Shown here in pieces: positions 1 to 13,100 of a stretch of 64,000 bases of DNA. The stretch's first letter is position 1, and each line of letters starts with the position of its first letter. The DNA is from Medicago truncatula (taxonomy: Eukaryota > Streptophyta > Magnoliopsida > Fabales > Fabaceae), in contig NC_053045.1 of assembly GCF_003473485.1 (NCBI RefSeq), positions 27,006,494-27,070,493 on the forward strand, given 5' to 3'. The notes under the pieces are model-generated. The model made no database searches. It saw only the letters and a list, made by a program, of their open reading frames with translations, and was not told the origin of the DNA. Position numbers and translations under genes: made by a program.

Positions 1-1487
1 AAGTTGATAATTGCTCATCCAATCCCTTGAAAATGTGGGATCTTATAATAAGTTAGTTTTTGATAGTATATTATTTCTAAGGAAAATGTTCCATGTACAC
101 ACACATAACCCCCCACCCCTTCCACTCCTTTGACACCTCTTAATTTAAATGAATTTAAGTTGTTGAATAAGCTATATAAAAAGGTTATATAGGTGCGTGT
201 CAAATCAGTGTGTGAAAATTATGAGGTTTCCATTTATAAAGACCCTATCTAAAAGTATATATTTAATAAGGTAATCAAAATTAGACCAGTCATTAAACTG
301 GTATACGTTTAGGTTTAAGGTTTCAGTACAAGAAATTAGGCGATTTGTTAGGGGCAAAATCCTTGAAAAAGGCGTTAAAAGCCCTAGCAAAGCAACCCAT
401 CAAAATTTTGTGAGGGGTGAAACTATGTAAAGCTCTGGCCTAACCCCTGCCATAGCCCCTGTCACCTATTTTGACTGACTGCATTTGTCATGGTCTTTGC
501 GAGGGATATGCCCCTATCAAATTATTTTCAATTTCAAAAATATATTTAAAAATTCAATAAAAACAAAGCTAACTTTTTTAAAGAATAAAAAGCTAACAAT
601 TATATAATTTTATTTAAAAATTTGAATTAATTATTTAATTCATTTATAAAACAAGTTAAAGTTGGTTTTTGAGTTCAACTTATTTTATTTTCTAAATCCA
701 GTATCATATTCATTTTTTTATCAATACTTTCTACTTTTCAATAGGTAGTGAATATGTTGTTTGACTCATAATTGTGGGTGAGGAATTTAACGCATGTTTG
801 TCTTGTGTAGTCATCAACAATGATTAATCAATACTTTTTATTTTTAAAGAGGTTGTTCTAGTTGGACTAAATGGATGAATGTTAAATATGTTTGTAAGTG
901 CTCTTTGATTTCAAAGGTCTTTTATTTCTTAGATTGACTCATCATATCCTCACATTAAATTTTTCTCATAAAATAAATAAATCTACCTCTTTGACATGCC
1001 TCCCAAAGAGCATCTGATTTGAATTTATGATTAAATTAAGCTGTTTTTAATAATGATTAAATTAAGTTTGTTTAACTTGGAAACCATTCTCAAGTTTGCA
1101 TGCCCCAATCATATATTCCACACCCATTGTTTTTCGTTCACCGACAATATAAGAAATTTGACCTCTTGTATTTCTAACTCTGACAGTTTAATTTTGTATA
1201 TAATATTTTTCATCTTTACAGTCAAAAGTATAGAGTCATCAATTTGACTTATGACCTGGTAATTTCTAAATTTACTTAAAATCTAATATATTTTTAAAGC
1301 ACTTGTTGTCTTATTCACATGTTTAATAAGAAATAATATCAAATTACCCTAATTTATTATACATGTTATATAGTTATGTTTGAGACATGGATCATAATTA
1401 ATTTGACCTATCTTCCATCTTATTTATATTGAAAAGACGAAAAGACGTAAGAATGAAGCTTACTTGATTATTAAGTTTATTAATTTG
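1..1487. other. AT-rich intergenic DNA, no gene seen
   Basis: I see no coding signal on either strand. The open frames here are short, low-complexity and without recognisable motifs. The sequence is A/T-rich with homopolymer runs. Confidence 0.5.
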
Positions 1488-2641
1488 ATAGGAATGGGGT
1501 GTGTTATAGTGTGTTGAAGGCTCGTTATGGGGAAGAAGGGGGGCAACTTAAGGACGGTGGCAGGACTAGTTCAGTTTGGTGGAGGGGTATGGTTGGTATT
1601 CACGATGGTATAGGTATAGGAGTGGGGAACTGGTTTGATGAAAATATTTCTAAGATAGTTGGAGATGGTCGAAGTACTTTTTTCAGGATGGATAATTGGA
1701 TTGGGGAAGTCCCTTTGTGTGTTAGATTTAGTCGCTTATTTGATTTGGCTAAGAATCAAACTTGTTCAGTAGCTGAGATGCAGCAATTTGGGTGGGATGA
1801 GGGGCGTAGAAGTGGAGGAGAATGCTTTTTGCGTGGGAGGAGGATCTTCTTAGGGCCTGCTGTTTTTTGCTTCATAACAATTTTCAGTTTGGTGTAAATG
1901 ATCGTTGAAGATGGTCTCTTGACCTAAGTAACGGCTACTCAGTTAGCGGTGTTTATCAAATGTTCACAACACCAGATCCGCTAGTTGTGCGGGCTAATTT
2001 GGATACTATTTGGCATGAACATGTTCCTCTCAAGGTTTCTTTATTTGTCTGGCGTCTTTTTTTCGTAACCACCTCCCAACAAAGGATAATCTCTTGCGGA
2101 GGGGAATTATCCAATGTGAGGCCGCCGTTTGTTCCGGTGGGTGTGCGGTTCAGGAGTCTGCGGATAATCTCTTCATCACTTGCAGCCACTACAGTCAGCT
2201 TTGGCCTCTTATTCAAGATTGGTTAGGTCTCTCTTCAGTTGATACATCTTGCGCTCTCGATCATTATGTGTAGTTTGGGCAGCTAGGTGGGTTCCCTCGT
2301 CAAACTCACTCTTTTTTTAAACTAATTTGGTTCTCCTGTGTTTGGACAGTTTCGAAAGAACGAAACAATCATATTTTCAATAATTCAACTTTGGCGCTTC
2401 CACAGTTGAGTGATAAAGTTAAGTTACTATGATTTTCGTGGTTAAAGGCAAACATGCCTAGCTTTGTTTATACTTATCACGAGTGGTGGCGCCGCCCGCT
2501 CCCTTGTATGGGCATCACTTTGTAATTTTATTGTTGTTTTTCGGCAAGCTTTCCTGTGTTTTTGGCTTTGCCATTTTTGTAATAACTCTTGATGACCTTT
2601 CTTAGCACACCTTCTGCGAAGGACGGTCTCTTGCATTCTTG

Positions 2642-2686
<45 letters not shown>

Positions 2687-2690
2687 CATT
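1488..2690 (+). mobile_element. 5'-truncated LINE (L1-type) 3' end, decayed
   Basis: Conceptual translation gives the C-terminal tail of a plant L1-type LINE reverse transcriptase polyprotein. It starts with a run like 'SVLKARYGEEGG', followed by 'WWRG', 'GDGRSTFFRMDNWIG' and then a zf-RVT-like block (about 1975-2240) with 'LKVSLFVWRL'. The frame is broken by several shifts and stops, so nothing full-length can be made. The reverse transcriptase core and the endonuclease are missing, as expected of 5' truncation during target-primed integration. The copy runs into a (TA)n tract at its 3' end. A second LINE tail of the same general type lies at about 35870-36620. Confidence 0.8.
2645..2684. 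repeat. (AT)n microsatellite at the LINE 3' end
   Basis: About 40 bases of uninterrupted AT dinucleotides directly follow the LINE tail. The tract may have grown from the LINE 3' terminal repeat or from its target site. Confidence 0.9.
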
Positions 2691-3129
2691 TTGCCTTCTT
2701 AAAAAAAACTATGAAGAAATTAGTAAGTAAACTTAACCACCAAAGGAAGATTAACCAAGAAGTTTACTTAACCATGTAGATATCAAAAAGTAAATTTAGC
2801 CAAAAAAAAAACTTAACCATTAAGAAGACATAGCCAACAAGAAACCAATGAAATAATAAAAAATAAATAAAAATTATATTTCTACAATATTTTTGAGGGA
2901 ATATTTCTACAATTATTTATGGATAACATTTTTTTACAAATTACCTTTTCATCCCTTTTTAATAATAAAAAATAATAATTTCTTTGTACTCTCTTGGTCA
3001 TTGCCCCTTCCTAGAAAGTAAGAGTAAAAACAAAATAAAAAATAATATTCCTTTTTTCTTACATAAGTAGCCTACCTTTATAATGAAGAAATGAAAGAAT
3101 AGGAGAAAACTTGAATTCTGAAAACATAA
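2691..3129 (+). promoter_or_regulatory. 5' flank of the first NIT4 copy
   Basis: This is the space between the LINE tail and the ATG of the first nitrilase copy. It is A-rich and contains no long open frame. A possible TATA-like string (tttataatga, about 3077-3086) lies about 50 bases before the ATG. No other site can be supported. Confidence 0.3.
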
Positions 3130-4083
3130 ATGGCACTTGCAACAAAAACTCCAACCTTCAACGGTTGGCCGGTCTTCCCTAATGACGACATTGGTTCCGA
3201 TTTTAAAGCAGTCACCGTAAGAGCCACCGTTGTTCAGGCCTCCACCATCTACTATGACACACCTGCCACTTTAGGTGCTTTTACTTCCCCACTTTGATTC
3301 ATTAAACACAATGGTTATCATTCTTTTTGAATTTTTTTGACTTAATTTTAATTTTGTTTCTAGATATTATTGTGCATTTGTGGTAAATTTAGCGTCTAAT
3401 TTTGTTTACACATAAAAATGTCTTACACTATAACAATCTGAGTCTCCAAGAGTGCATCGTCAACACTATACTTGTTCTGAGTTGACACTATGACTATTTT
3501 TTGTACAAATAGTGATAGTCGATAAGTTAACTGATAGTTAATAAATTCATGAAAATGCATTTATACACGGTGTTAACTTTCATCTATGTCTTCGTGTCGG
3601 AAGTGCCCTTTGTGCTGCGAACAAATGAAAATCTTTTGGCTTGAATGCTTGTTTTATTATTTGCAGTTAAGGCTGAAAGATTGGTGGCTGAAGCAGCTGG
3701 AAATGGGTCTCAACTAGTCGTATTTCCAGAAGCATTTGTTGGTGGCTACCCGCGCGGTTTCGTTTATGGTGTTTCTATGGCATACCACACAACCAATGGC
3801 AGAGAACATTTCAGAAAGTATCATTCAGCAGCCATTGATGTGCCTGGTAGGAGCTTAATTCACTTGTATGCTTAGTACAAAATATTTGACTGTGTAATAC
3901 TATCAACACATTTTCTTCTTGTCAAATAATCTAGTGACGAGAATCTCGCACAGTAAAAAATTGTAAATTCGAACTTCCGTCCGAACACAACAAATGTCTT
4001 TAGAGCTATCATATGAAGAGTGCATACAAGGTCAATACAATTTTGTATGCAAAAGTATTTAAGATATATCATCAAACTTAATT

Positions 4084-4975
4084 TTTGTTGAAGAGTCTCA
4101 CATTGATTGAGAGATGATTTGAATAATTAAGTGTTTATAAGTGAAGGCAATCATCGTCTCACAAGTCGGTATTAAGAGTTGTCTTAAGTCTAACCACATA
4201 AACTAAGATTGTTTACCAAGTGTTGAGAAACAATCTTACACGTGTTTACCAAGTGGACCCACTGTCCTCCGATGAGAAAAAATTTCGACAAACCGTGTTT
4301 CATTTTTGATTTGCCCCTCCTATATTGCCATGTTAGGCCTAACTACATATTCTAAGACAATATCTACAGCCTGTTGAGATATGTCCTTACACCGTGTTTA
4401 CCTAATGGAACCACTGTGAGTTTTTTTTTATATAAACCATGTTCATCTCCGGTTTGCCCCTCGTATATTGTTCTTACACATTCCAGCATTTGTTTCAACA
4501 AATTTTCAGCCATATATCAACCAACTGTCGCCGCACCCGCTCACACGTGTCGATAACCTTCATGCACATGATTCTCATGCGCTCTGTTTCAACCACGCGT
4601 GCAAGGCGTCCGTGCGCCGTCCCTTTTCGGTGATCTTTACGCCGGCATACTTGTCTCCTTTGTGCATTTCCAACAAGACAACCTATGTTCCTAAGATTTT
4701 GTTTTGTGGGATTGTGTTAGGCCTAATCGTAATTTCTATATTATGGTATTAGAGTCTCCTTTAAGATCTATAAGGTCACCTGCCATCAGGTATCTAATAT
4801 CGTACCACCCCATTCATAGCTTTGAACCAAGCATAATAGTGTTGGACATGAGAAAGTGTGTTAAAGAGTCCTACATTGATTGAGAGATGACGTGGATAAC
4901 TGTTTATAAGCAGGAACAATCATCACAAGTCGGTTTTTTTAGTTGTGTTATACCTAACTATACATATTCTAAGAA
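4084..4975 (+). repeat. TRIM-like direct repeat pair in NIT4 copy 1 intron 2
   Basis: Two related segments, about 4084-4205 and 4858-4975, both read TGTT(G/A)AAGAGTC... followed by 'attgattgagagatga' and 'caagtcggt'. Between them 'tatggtattagagtct' (about 4743-4758) resembles a degraded tRNA-iMet primer site (TGGTATCAGAG). Short direct terminal repeats plus a PBS-like site without a coding region suggest a terminal-repeat retrotransposon in miniature. Borders and target-site duplication are not resolved. Confidence 0.5.
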
Positions 4976-5563
4976 TTTTAAATCTCAGTTACATCCACCA
5001 TCTTTTTCTTCTTTTTTTATCAAAGTTAATCTTCTAGCATTAATACTAAAGCTTAAGAAAAAATACTATATTTAATCAATAATAAGCACCAAAACAAATG
5101 TATTCTCTACGAACAAGTCAGTAATGATTAAATAAATTGTCAAATATAAAAAAAATAATATCATTTGATTTTTATATATTAAAAGATAAGTGTATTCTCT
5201 ACGAACAAATTGGGTTGTTAGAAAATAAAATCTAAACTAATTTAATAAAAATATATCACTAAATAAGGAGAAATTAGTTGATATTTTTCAAGTAAAGTTT
5301 CATCACTAAATTTCCACTCATTAATTCTAACTAATTAGTCGAAGTTCATATGGGCACACACTCTTTTTATATATTAGGATTGAATGACTTTGTGGAAGAA
5401 AAGTCGGCACGACTTTCTCTCTATCTCTTTCTTATATTTCTTTCTCTCATCTTATATGTCATTTCTTTTTCATCTGTCACTCATAAAATACTCGAAAATA
5501 CACTAAAATCATCATAAATTTCCCTCCATAAAATCACTCAATGCAACTCTCTCTTTTCACTAA

Positions 5564-5567
<4 letters not shown>

Positions 5568-5643
<76 letters not shown>
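5568..5643. repeat. (TA)n microsatellite next to the NIT4 copy 1 exon 3 acceptor
   Basis: About 75 bases of uninterrupted TA dinucleotides end only 17 bases before exon 3 (acceptor AG at 5659-5660). This is the region where branch point and polypyrimidine tract would lie. The intact sister gene lacks this tract. Confidence 0.95.
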
Positions 5644-5645
<2 letters not shown>

Positions 5646-6150
5646 CACTTACTTCTGTAGGTCCAGAAGTGGATAGATTGGCAGCAATGGCAGGAAAGTA
5701 TAAAATACATTTAGTGATGGGTGTGATAGAGAGGAATGGCTACACACTTTACTGTACTGTTCTATTCTTTGATTCTCAAGGTCATTACCTAGGAAAGCAT
5801 TGGAAACTCATGCCAACAGAAGCCGAAAGGCTTTTCTGGGGATTTGGTGATGGATCAACCATTCAAGTTTTTGAAACTCAAATTGGAAAACTAGGTGCTG
5901 TAATTTGTTGGGAGAATAAGATGCCACTATTAAGGACAGCAATGTATGCTTAAGGTTGGAATTTTAAACTTTAATTTTTAGTGTTCAAGTATACATACAA
6001 TGTTTAATTAGATAGATATTAATCATAAAAAAATCCAACTAATTTTCTAAATTAATGCCTATTTTTGAACTTTTTTACACATTAGAGGTAAATTGTGGTT
6101 GTCACTCAATTAAGTTTTGCTATGCTTATGTCTAACCTCGTCAAAAATTA

Positions 6151-6493
6151 AGATTTAATTGTACTTTTGGCCCCCTATCTTTTCAAAAGTTGCGATTTTG
6201 GCCACCTAACTAATTAAATTACAAAACAGCCCTTATGTATTGGATCTTTGGCAGTTTTGGCCCGAAGCCACTTTTGACTTAGTCTTCGCTGACGTGGCAC
6301 CCACAATGGCCGACACGTGGCACCTCACTTAAGGGATGTGGGTGCCACGTCAGCGAAGACTAAGTCAAAAGTGGCCTTGGGGCACAAAACTGCCAAAGAT
6401 TCAATACATAGGGGTCTGTTTTGTATTTTAATTAGTTAGGGGGTCAAAATCGCAACTTTTGAAAAGATTAGGGACCAAAAGTGCAATTAAGCC
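6151..6493. mobile_element. Palindromic MITE in NIT4 copy 1 intron 3 (family A)
   Basis: The two ends are long inverted repeats. The left arm reads like 'TTAATTGTACTTTTGGCC' and the right arm ends in the complement ('CCAAAAGTGCAATTAAGCC'). The arms include 'caaaacagcc' and 'ggcagttttgg' blocks and meet near 6310-6340. Related copies of the family are at 32485-32799 and 38971-39422. No coding capacity. It is a non-autonomous DNA transposon; the superfamily is not determined. Confidence 0.85.
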
Positions 6494-7647
6494 AAAAATT
6501 AAATGTCTAAATCTAGCATGTAGTCTGCGATAAACTTATTTTTATGTTTGAGATTCGCTTTTTCCAAAGTTTGATATAACATGTATTTAATATGAACATA
6601 TTTAAATAAGTAATTTGAATTCTATATTTTTATATATACTAATGCGTTAATAGATCAATGAAGTTAAATAATAACAAAGATCAACGAAGTTAAAACTATT
6701 GTGGGGCTTTGGTTTTAACAGGTGTGGAAATATATTGTGCACCAACAGCTGATTCTTCGAATGAGTGGCAAGCTTCAATGATCCATATTGCTATTGAAGG
6801 TGGATGTTTTGTCTTGTCAGCAAACCAGTTTTGTAAAAGAAAGGATTATCCACCCCATCCGGAGTATGTTTTCGCTAGTGCTGAAGAGGACCAAACACCA
6901 GATACTGTTGTATGTCGCGGAGGTAGTGTCATTTTATCTCCATCAGGGACTGTTTTGGCTGGACCAAATTATGATGGGGAAGCATTGATATCAGCAGACC
7001 TAGGTACTTCATTCCTCGCTAACGAGTATTTCTGGACATTCTTTAAATTGGAGTATTATATTATTAATATTTGGTTCTCTTAAAGCATTTTTGATTTAAG
7101 AGAACCAATTTTAAGCTCAAACAATGCTAGCAGTTGTATTTTTAGGTTGAATTTGAATCAAATGCATCTTTTGCAATTTTTTAATACATGTTAAAACACT
7201 TTTAATTTTCTATAATTATATACTCAAAAGTAATTTTGAACTAAAGCATAGCTTCTAATTATGCTACACCCTAATTGTTGAAATTTTTTTGCACAGATAT
7301 TGGGGAAATAGCAAGAGCTAAGTTTGATTTTGATGTGGTTGGACACTATGCAAGACCTGAAGTGCTAAGCTTGATTGTCAATGACCAACCAACAAATCCA
7401 GTTACTTTTGCTTCCACGTCAACAAAAATTGAAGAGAAGTCCAAATAGTGTCTTTCTTTCATTGTCAACAACTTTCAATCCTTAAATTCTTCACACGTCC
7501 ATAACATTGGATTCATCTATTTATGATTATCTAAATGTACAATAACCAGTTGCATAGAGGTTTAATTTATCATCAATGTAGCTGCAAATGTGATCTGTCT
7601 CCCATACTGATAGCTATTCTTTCATGGCCAGCTACCCCACTTTTATT

Positions 7648-8492
7648 GAGTAAATAGTCAATTTCTTCCTTGTAAGTTTCATCAATTATCCCCCTGAAAT
7701 TTCACAACGTTAGTCAATTTATCCCCTCCGTCAAATTTATCTGTTAGTGAACATGACGTTTTGCAAATACCCCCCTGAAGTTTTGCAGTTATGTGCAAAA
7801 TGCCCCCCAAACTTAAAAATTTATATTATTTTTTTCTTAAAAACAAACAATTAATAGTTAAATATTAAAGCTAACTATTAATTTTGGAGTTTGGAAAAAC
7901 TACATACATATTTACATCAAAATAGGGAAAAATGTGTATTTTTAAAGTGACAATAGTGGTTATTTCTAATAGACAAATTATTATTTTTAGAGGTTTATAA
8001 ACAAATTAATAATCAGATTTAAATTTATATTTTCTCCTTCACCATCTTACTCTTTTAACTCCTCCAACTCCTTCAACAATTTGCTCAAACCATTTAAACT
8101 ACACAACCCCCAATATTGATCCACAAATCATCCCATTATTGTCACTTTAAAAAATACATATTTTTCCCCATTTTGGAGCCTATTTTGATGTATATATGCA
8201 TGTAGTTTTCCCAAATTCCAAAATTAATAGTTAGTTTTAATATTTAACTATTAATTGTTTGTTTTTAAGAAAAAAATAATATAAAATTTTTAAGTTTAGG
8301 GGGCATTTTGCACATAAGTGCAAAACTTCAGGGAGGTATTTGCAAAACGTCATGTTCACTAACAGAAAAATTTGACGGAAGGGGTAAATTGACTAACGTT
8401 GTGAAATTTCAGGGGGTAATTGAAGTTTTGTTAATTTCCGAAAAGTAATTGATGAAACTTACAATTTTAAGGAGAAAATTGACTATTTACTC
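7648..8492. mobile_element. 845-bp long-TIR Mutator-like MITE with 10-bp TSD
   Basis: The ends are GAGTAAATAGTC and GACTATTTACTC, exact inverted complements. They continue as inverted arms of more than 300 bp, including complementary 'ccccctgaa'/'ttcaggggg' and 'caaacaattaatagtt' blocks. The 10-bp sequence CACTTTTATT occurs directly outside both ends (7638-7647 and 8493-8502), which fits the 9-11-bp duplication of Mutator-type transposons. No transposase. It lies between the two nitrilase copies. Confidence 0.88.
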
Positions 8493-8502
8493 CACTTTTA
8501 TT

Positions 8503-9446
8503 TATAGTACCTGTTCCAAACATTCCTCAATTTGTATCTCCATTCAAAAATATTATACAATTCACTAGCTCCATTCTAATCTCAATTGCCACTTCCCTAA
8601 GTACATGAAGATGTAATACATATCCAACAATTCTTTTTACGAAATTTTTTTATTCATAACAAATTTTTGTTTAAGATGAACAAAGATCAGTAAGATTTGA
8701 ATCAACATTAAAAAAGATGTTATATATAGGCGGAACATCTAAAAGATAAAACCAAACACCTCGTACGACATAAACACCAATAAAGATACCATCCAAATCA
8801 AACCCCCACACAACAGCATAAACAAAACTTGAGTCAAATCCATTAAAACTCCTTCACAAATGACCTCATAAACATCTAAAAACATCTATCGCCTACTACT
8901 CATGCATATCCAAAAATTACAATTGCATCACTAAAATATTAGTGGTATCGTCTACAATCGAAGTATCATTCATTTTGGAAACTATTTTTCCTCTATTTGT
9001 TTATCAAGTTTGGTTGTTAGACTTGTCGGACTAAAAGTATCAATTTGTACGTTGGTCACGGCTACCGTAAGTTCAATTGTTATTTTTTTATAAAATAAGT
9101 TAAATTGGAAATGAGAAGCAAGTGGAAGAAATAGAATACATTGGAATGAGAGGGTTTTGGAGCCTAAAACTGACGTCTTCTATTTCTAGTTCCTTTTTTC
9201 CAAAACCCTCCTCTCCCCTCCCCTCCAAACTCCCAAACAAAGTCTAAAACTCTGTCTAATAAGGTTCACTCTAATTGGAATCATGTCACGGAGAAGTTTC
9301 AAATAAAAAACTTGGACTTTGAAAGGACAATAATTAGATTTATATTTCTTTATATTTTTTGTATGGTTCTTTACCTAACCTTTTTTTTTTCTTCTTCTTT
9401 ATAACAAACTTTAAAAAAGTTGTGGATTTTTGTCTTAATAAAATAT
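8503..9446. other. Intergenic DNA between the two MITEs, no gene seen
   Basis: AT-rich sequence with no long open frame and no recognised motif. A C/T-rich stretch lies at about 9190-9240. Confidence 0.4.
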
Positions 9447-9985
9447 AAGCTTAATTACATTTTTGATCCTCACATTTTAACTTACTCACGAAAACGGTCT
9501 TGCCTCTTTCAAATCGAACAAAATCGTCCTTAAACTATCATGTTTTTGCAGTTTTAGTTCTACCTCCTTATTTTCAACTCTAGAAACGCATATAAATGAC
9601 AGTTTTAGTCCAACTATGCTCAACCATGAAATAAATAAGGAATAAAGCATGTGGGTACAAGGAATCTATTTTATTCAGCAGATTAACCTAATTACTAAGA
9701 CATGTTACATACCTGAAACATGTCTTAGAAAATTGAGTTTTTTTTTGTTAATGTGCTGAATAAAGTAGATTCCTTGTACTCACATGTTTTATTCCTTATT
9801 TATTTCATGGTTGAGCAGATGTGGTTGGACTAAAACTGTCATTTATGTGCGTTTATGGAGTTGAAAATAGGGGAGTATGACTAAAACTACAAAAACATGA
9901 TAGTTTAGGAACGATTTTGTTCAAATCAAAAAAGGCATGACCATTTTTGTGAGTTGATCGCAAAGATCAAAAGTGTAATTAAGCC
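9447..9985. mobile_element. Palindromic MITE directly upstream of the intact NIT4 gene
   Basis: Inverted arms of about 260 bp. The left arm starts 'AAGCTTAATTACATTTTTG' and the right arm ends with the complement 'AAAAGTGTAATTAAGCC'. The centre contains complementary 'agacatgtt'/'aacatgtct' words. TAAAATAT occurs on both sides (9439-9446 and 9986-9993), a likely 8-bp target-site duplication. The right end is only about 150 bp from the ATG of the functional nitrilase, so the core promoter lies between element and gene or within the element. Confidence 0.8.
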
Positions 9986-10139
9986 TAAAATATAAAAATA
10001 AAAAAAAATAAAAAACACGATTGGCTGGGAATTTGTTGTCTAATTTTATTACAAGTTGTACAAGTAGTAATACCTTCATCCCTGTAAATGAAGGAACTAG
10101 AAAGAAGTAAAAACACACTTGACTTCTCAAGAGAAAACC

Positions 10140-13100
10140 ATGGCACTTGTAACAACCACTCCAACCATCAATGACGGACCACTCATCTCCGAAGTTGACA
10201 TGGGTTCCGATTTCAATGCTCTCACTGTCCGAGCCACTGTTGTTCAAGCTTCTACCATTTTTTACGACACTCCCGCCACTTTAGGTCCTCTTACTTCTCC
10301 CTCTGTTCACCTTAGAATTAGTTACGATTAAAGTCAAACATTTTTAATGATATGACGATTATGATCGATTAACAATGTAAAAATCTTTACACTGACAGTC
10401 TGTATAAGTTAAATTTAAATCTTTTTACTTGATTGGCCTTTTATTGATAATGTTTTTCAGTATGAGCTTTCTAGAACGCTGAATTTTCGGTGTTGAGTTG
10501 GTTTACAGATAAGGCTGAGAGGTTGCTGGCTGAAGCTGCTAGCTATGGTTCCCAGCTTGTTGTGTTTCCAGAAGCATTTATTGGTGGATATCCACGTGGT
10601 TCTGGTTTTGGTGTTTCCATTGGTAACCGTACTGCTAAGGGTAGAGAAGATTTCAGGAAGTATCATTCAGCTGCTATTGATGTGCCTGGTAAGAGCTTAA
10701 TTTGAAGAATAAGTTACCATTGATGTTATGTATCTTTGATGTTATGTATACTTTATCGATTTTATGTAAAATTAATGTGGTAGAGATGAAGATGTTGCGT
10801 TGGATGTGTGGTAAGATTAGACAAAATAGGATTATAAATGACAACATTAAATGGAGAGCTATAAAGCAAGGATACGGACACAACACGTGTCCGACAACGG
10901 GATACGCCTAATCTAAGGAGTGTCCGTGCTTCATAGACGGAGAGACTTGAGGTAACACCTATCGTATAAAAGATGGTGGAAACTCGGATTAGAAGACTTA
11001 TTAATTTAGGTAAGATGGAGGATAGTTCAATCACTAGAGGTAGAAGAAGACCTAAAACAACTATAAGAGAAACTATTAAGAAAGATCTACAGATTAGTGA
11101 GCTGGATTGAGATATGATATATGACAAAACATTATGGCGCCGTTTGATTCATGTAGCCGACCCCACTTTGTGCGATAAGACTTCGTCGTTTTTTTATTGA
11201 TTTTATGATAAAGTTTCAAACATTAATTTTAACCGATCAAATCAAAGTTGTGGGGCACATGCATTTTCAAGTAACTAATTTTGTAATATTGTTGTATTGT
11301 AGGTCCTGAGGTGGATAGATTGGCAGTAATGGCAGGAAAGTATAAAGTACATCTAGTGATGGGTGTGATAGAGAGGGATGGCTACACACTTTACTGCACC
11401 GTTCTCTTCTTTGATTCTCAAGGTCATTACCTAGGAAAGCACAGGAAAATCATGCCAACAGCACTGGAGCGCATTATCTGGGGATTTGGGGATGGATCAA
11501 CCATTCCCGTATTTGAAACTCAAATTGGAAAAATAGGTGCTGCCATTTGTTGGGAAAACAAGATGCCGCTATTAAGAACAGCAATGTATGCTAAAGGTTA
11601 GAAAAGTTAACCTTTGAGTTTTTGTCATTCGATTACACCCTATTTGGAATGACCAACATTGTATAGTACGTATTAGGGTGTTGTATTTACTTGCTTGAGC
11701 TTGTGAAACTATTTTGGCGAACTTATGGAAACAACTATGACATGTTTGCAATCTGTTTTCAACTTATTTCTATAAACTCCTCAGGATAGCTTATGAAAAA
11801 AGTTTATTTTACCGTTTGATATAGAAATAGCTTATACATAAGCACTTATTCGATAAACATGTTACATGTATGCTGTAAGAATTTAATTGAGATGTTCATC
11901 CAAACAGGGCCTTTTTGCATATATTCATCTTAATTAGTAGCATTAGATTGCCTATTGCCGGTATTGGATTTGGTTATTTACATTGATAAATCAATGGATC
12001 TTTGGTTTTAACAGGTGTGGAAATATATTGTGCACCAACTGCTGATTCCAGGGAATTGTGGCAAGCATCAATGACCCATATTGCACTTGAAGGTGGGTGT
12101 TTTGTTTTGTCGGCAAACCAGTTCTGTAGGAGGAAGGATTATCCACCTGCTCCGGACTATGTTTTTGAAGGTTCAGAAGAGAACCTTACACCTGATTCTG
12201 TTGTATGTGCTGGAGGTAGTGTCATTATATCGCCATCAGGGGCTGTTTTGGCTGGACCCAATTATGAGGGGGAGGCACTAATATCAGCAGACCTAGGTAT
12301 GTCTGTCATTTATGGTTGATATTTACACCTAATGGTTGAACTGTATTACAAAGAGCATTGTTTTCTTTAAATGTGTGTATAGCCGCCCCGCGAGTAAGCA
12401 CAGATGTTTACCTGGCATGTTTCTGGTACACTATGCCAGACTACTGGGTTGGTACCTGGTATGAGTATTAGGAATTTAGGATATAGAATTTGAATTATTT
12501 TAGGTTTGTTATCTTATTAGGATGGCTGGACCAGCTATGTTAAATAGAGGCTATAGTGGTGCTATAGCTTTATAGCATACAGAATTTGAGCAAATTGTTA
12601 TAGTTCTGAGTTACACTATTTAGTACAAAATGTTGTCAAATAGCGGCTATAACACTATTGCATAGCGTAATTTGAACAAAGTACTATTTCCTGCAGTCCA
12701 CGATTGACACCACTGGGTGCACTTACATTAGTACGACAACTCTTATATGTGACATAGATTAATAATTTACTATTACATGCTTCTGTTATATATTCAAATT
12801 TGTTATTTTGATGCACTAATAATTTCAGGACTTAGTTTTATTTTATCCTGTTTTCATCCTTTTTCATCTAACCTTGTTGGCTACAATGTCAACAACCTAT
12901 AAGCATGACTATGTTAGAAATTTGTGTGAAGTATTTGTGGCCTCCATTCTTTGTTTCAGTATTTTGAAGTTTAGTCGGATTAAATGTTATATTATAAAGA
13001 AGATAGTAATTCTACTTAAACTAATGGACATGATTGAGGTTGTTTGATGTTTGGCTCAAGAATTTATCAAAGGTGGTTCAAATTCAATCCGTGTTTACCA

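Larger units (their letters stand above)
3130..7448 (+). pseudogene. NIT4: NIT4-type nitrilase, tandem copy 1, nonsense codon in exon 3
   Basis: Exons at 3130-3274, 3667-3846, 5661-5954, 6722-7003 and 7297-7448 (145, 180, 294, 282 and 152 bp) match the intact copy at 10140-13399 exon for exon, all with GT-AG borders. The product would be a NIT4-family nitrilase of 350 aa, which in plants converts beta-cyanoalanine to aspartate and asparagine. The catalytic Glu70 (FPEAF), Lys157 and Cys191 (ICWEN) are present. Codon 206, Lys (AAA) in the sister copy, is TAA at 5951-5953, so translation would stop 15 residues after the catalytic Cys and lose exons 4 and 5. Those exons are still open and well conserved, so the lesion looks young. 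The residue before Lys157 is Trp, not the Arg seen in the sister copy, and Asp49 is Val. Intron 2 (1.8 kb) has gained repeats and a long (TA)n tract. A truncated product or a base-call error cannot be excluded. Confidence 0.85.

Noticed and set aside
205..390. Open frames near the left edge on the - strand
   Set aside because: Short, low-complexity, no family motif and no splice context.
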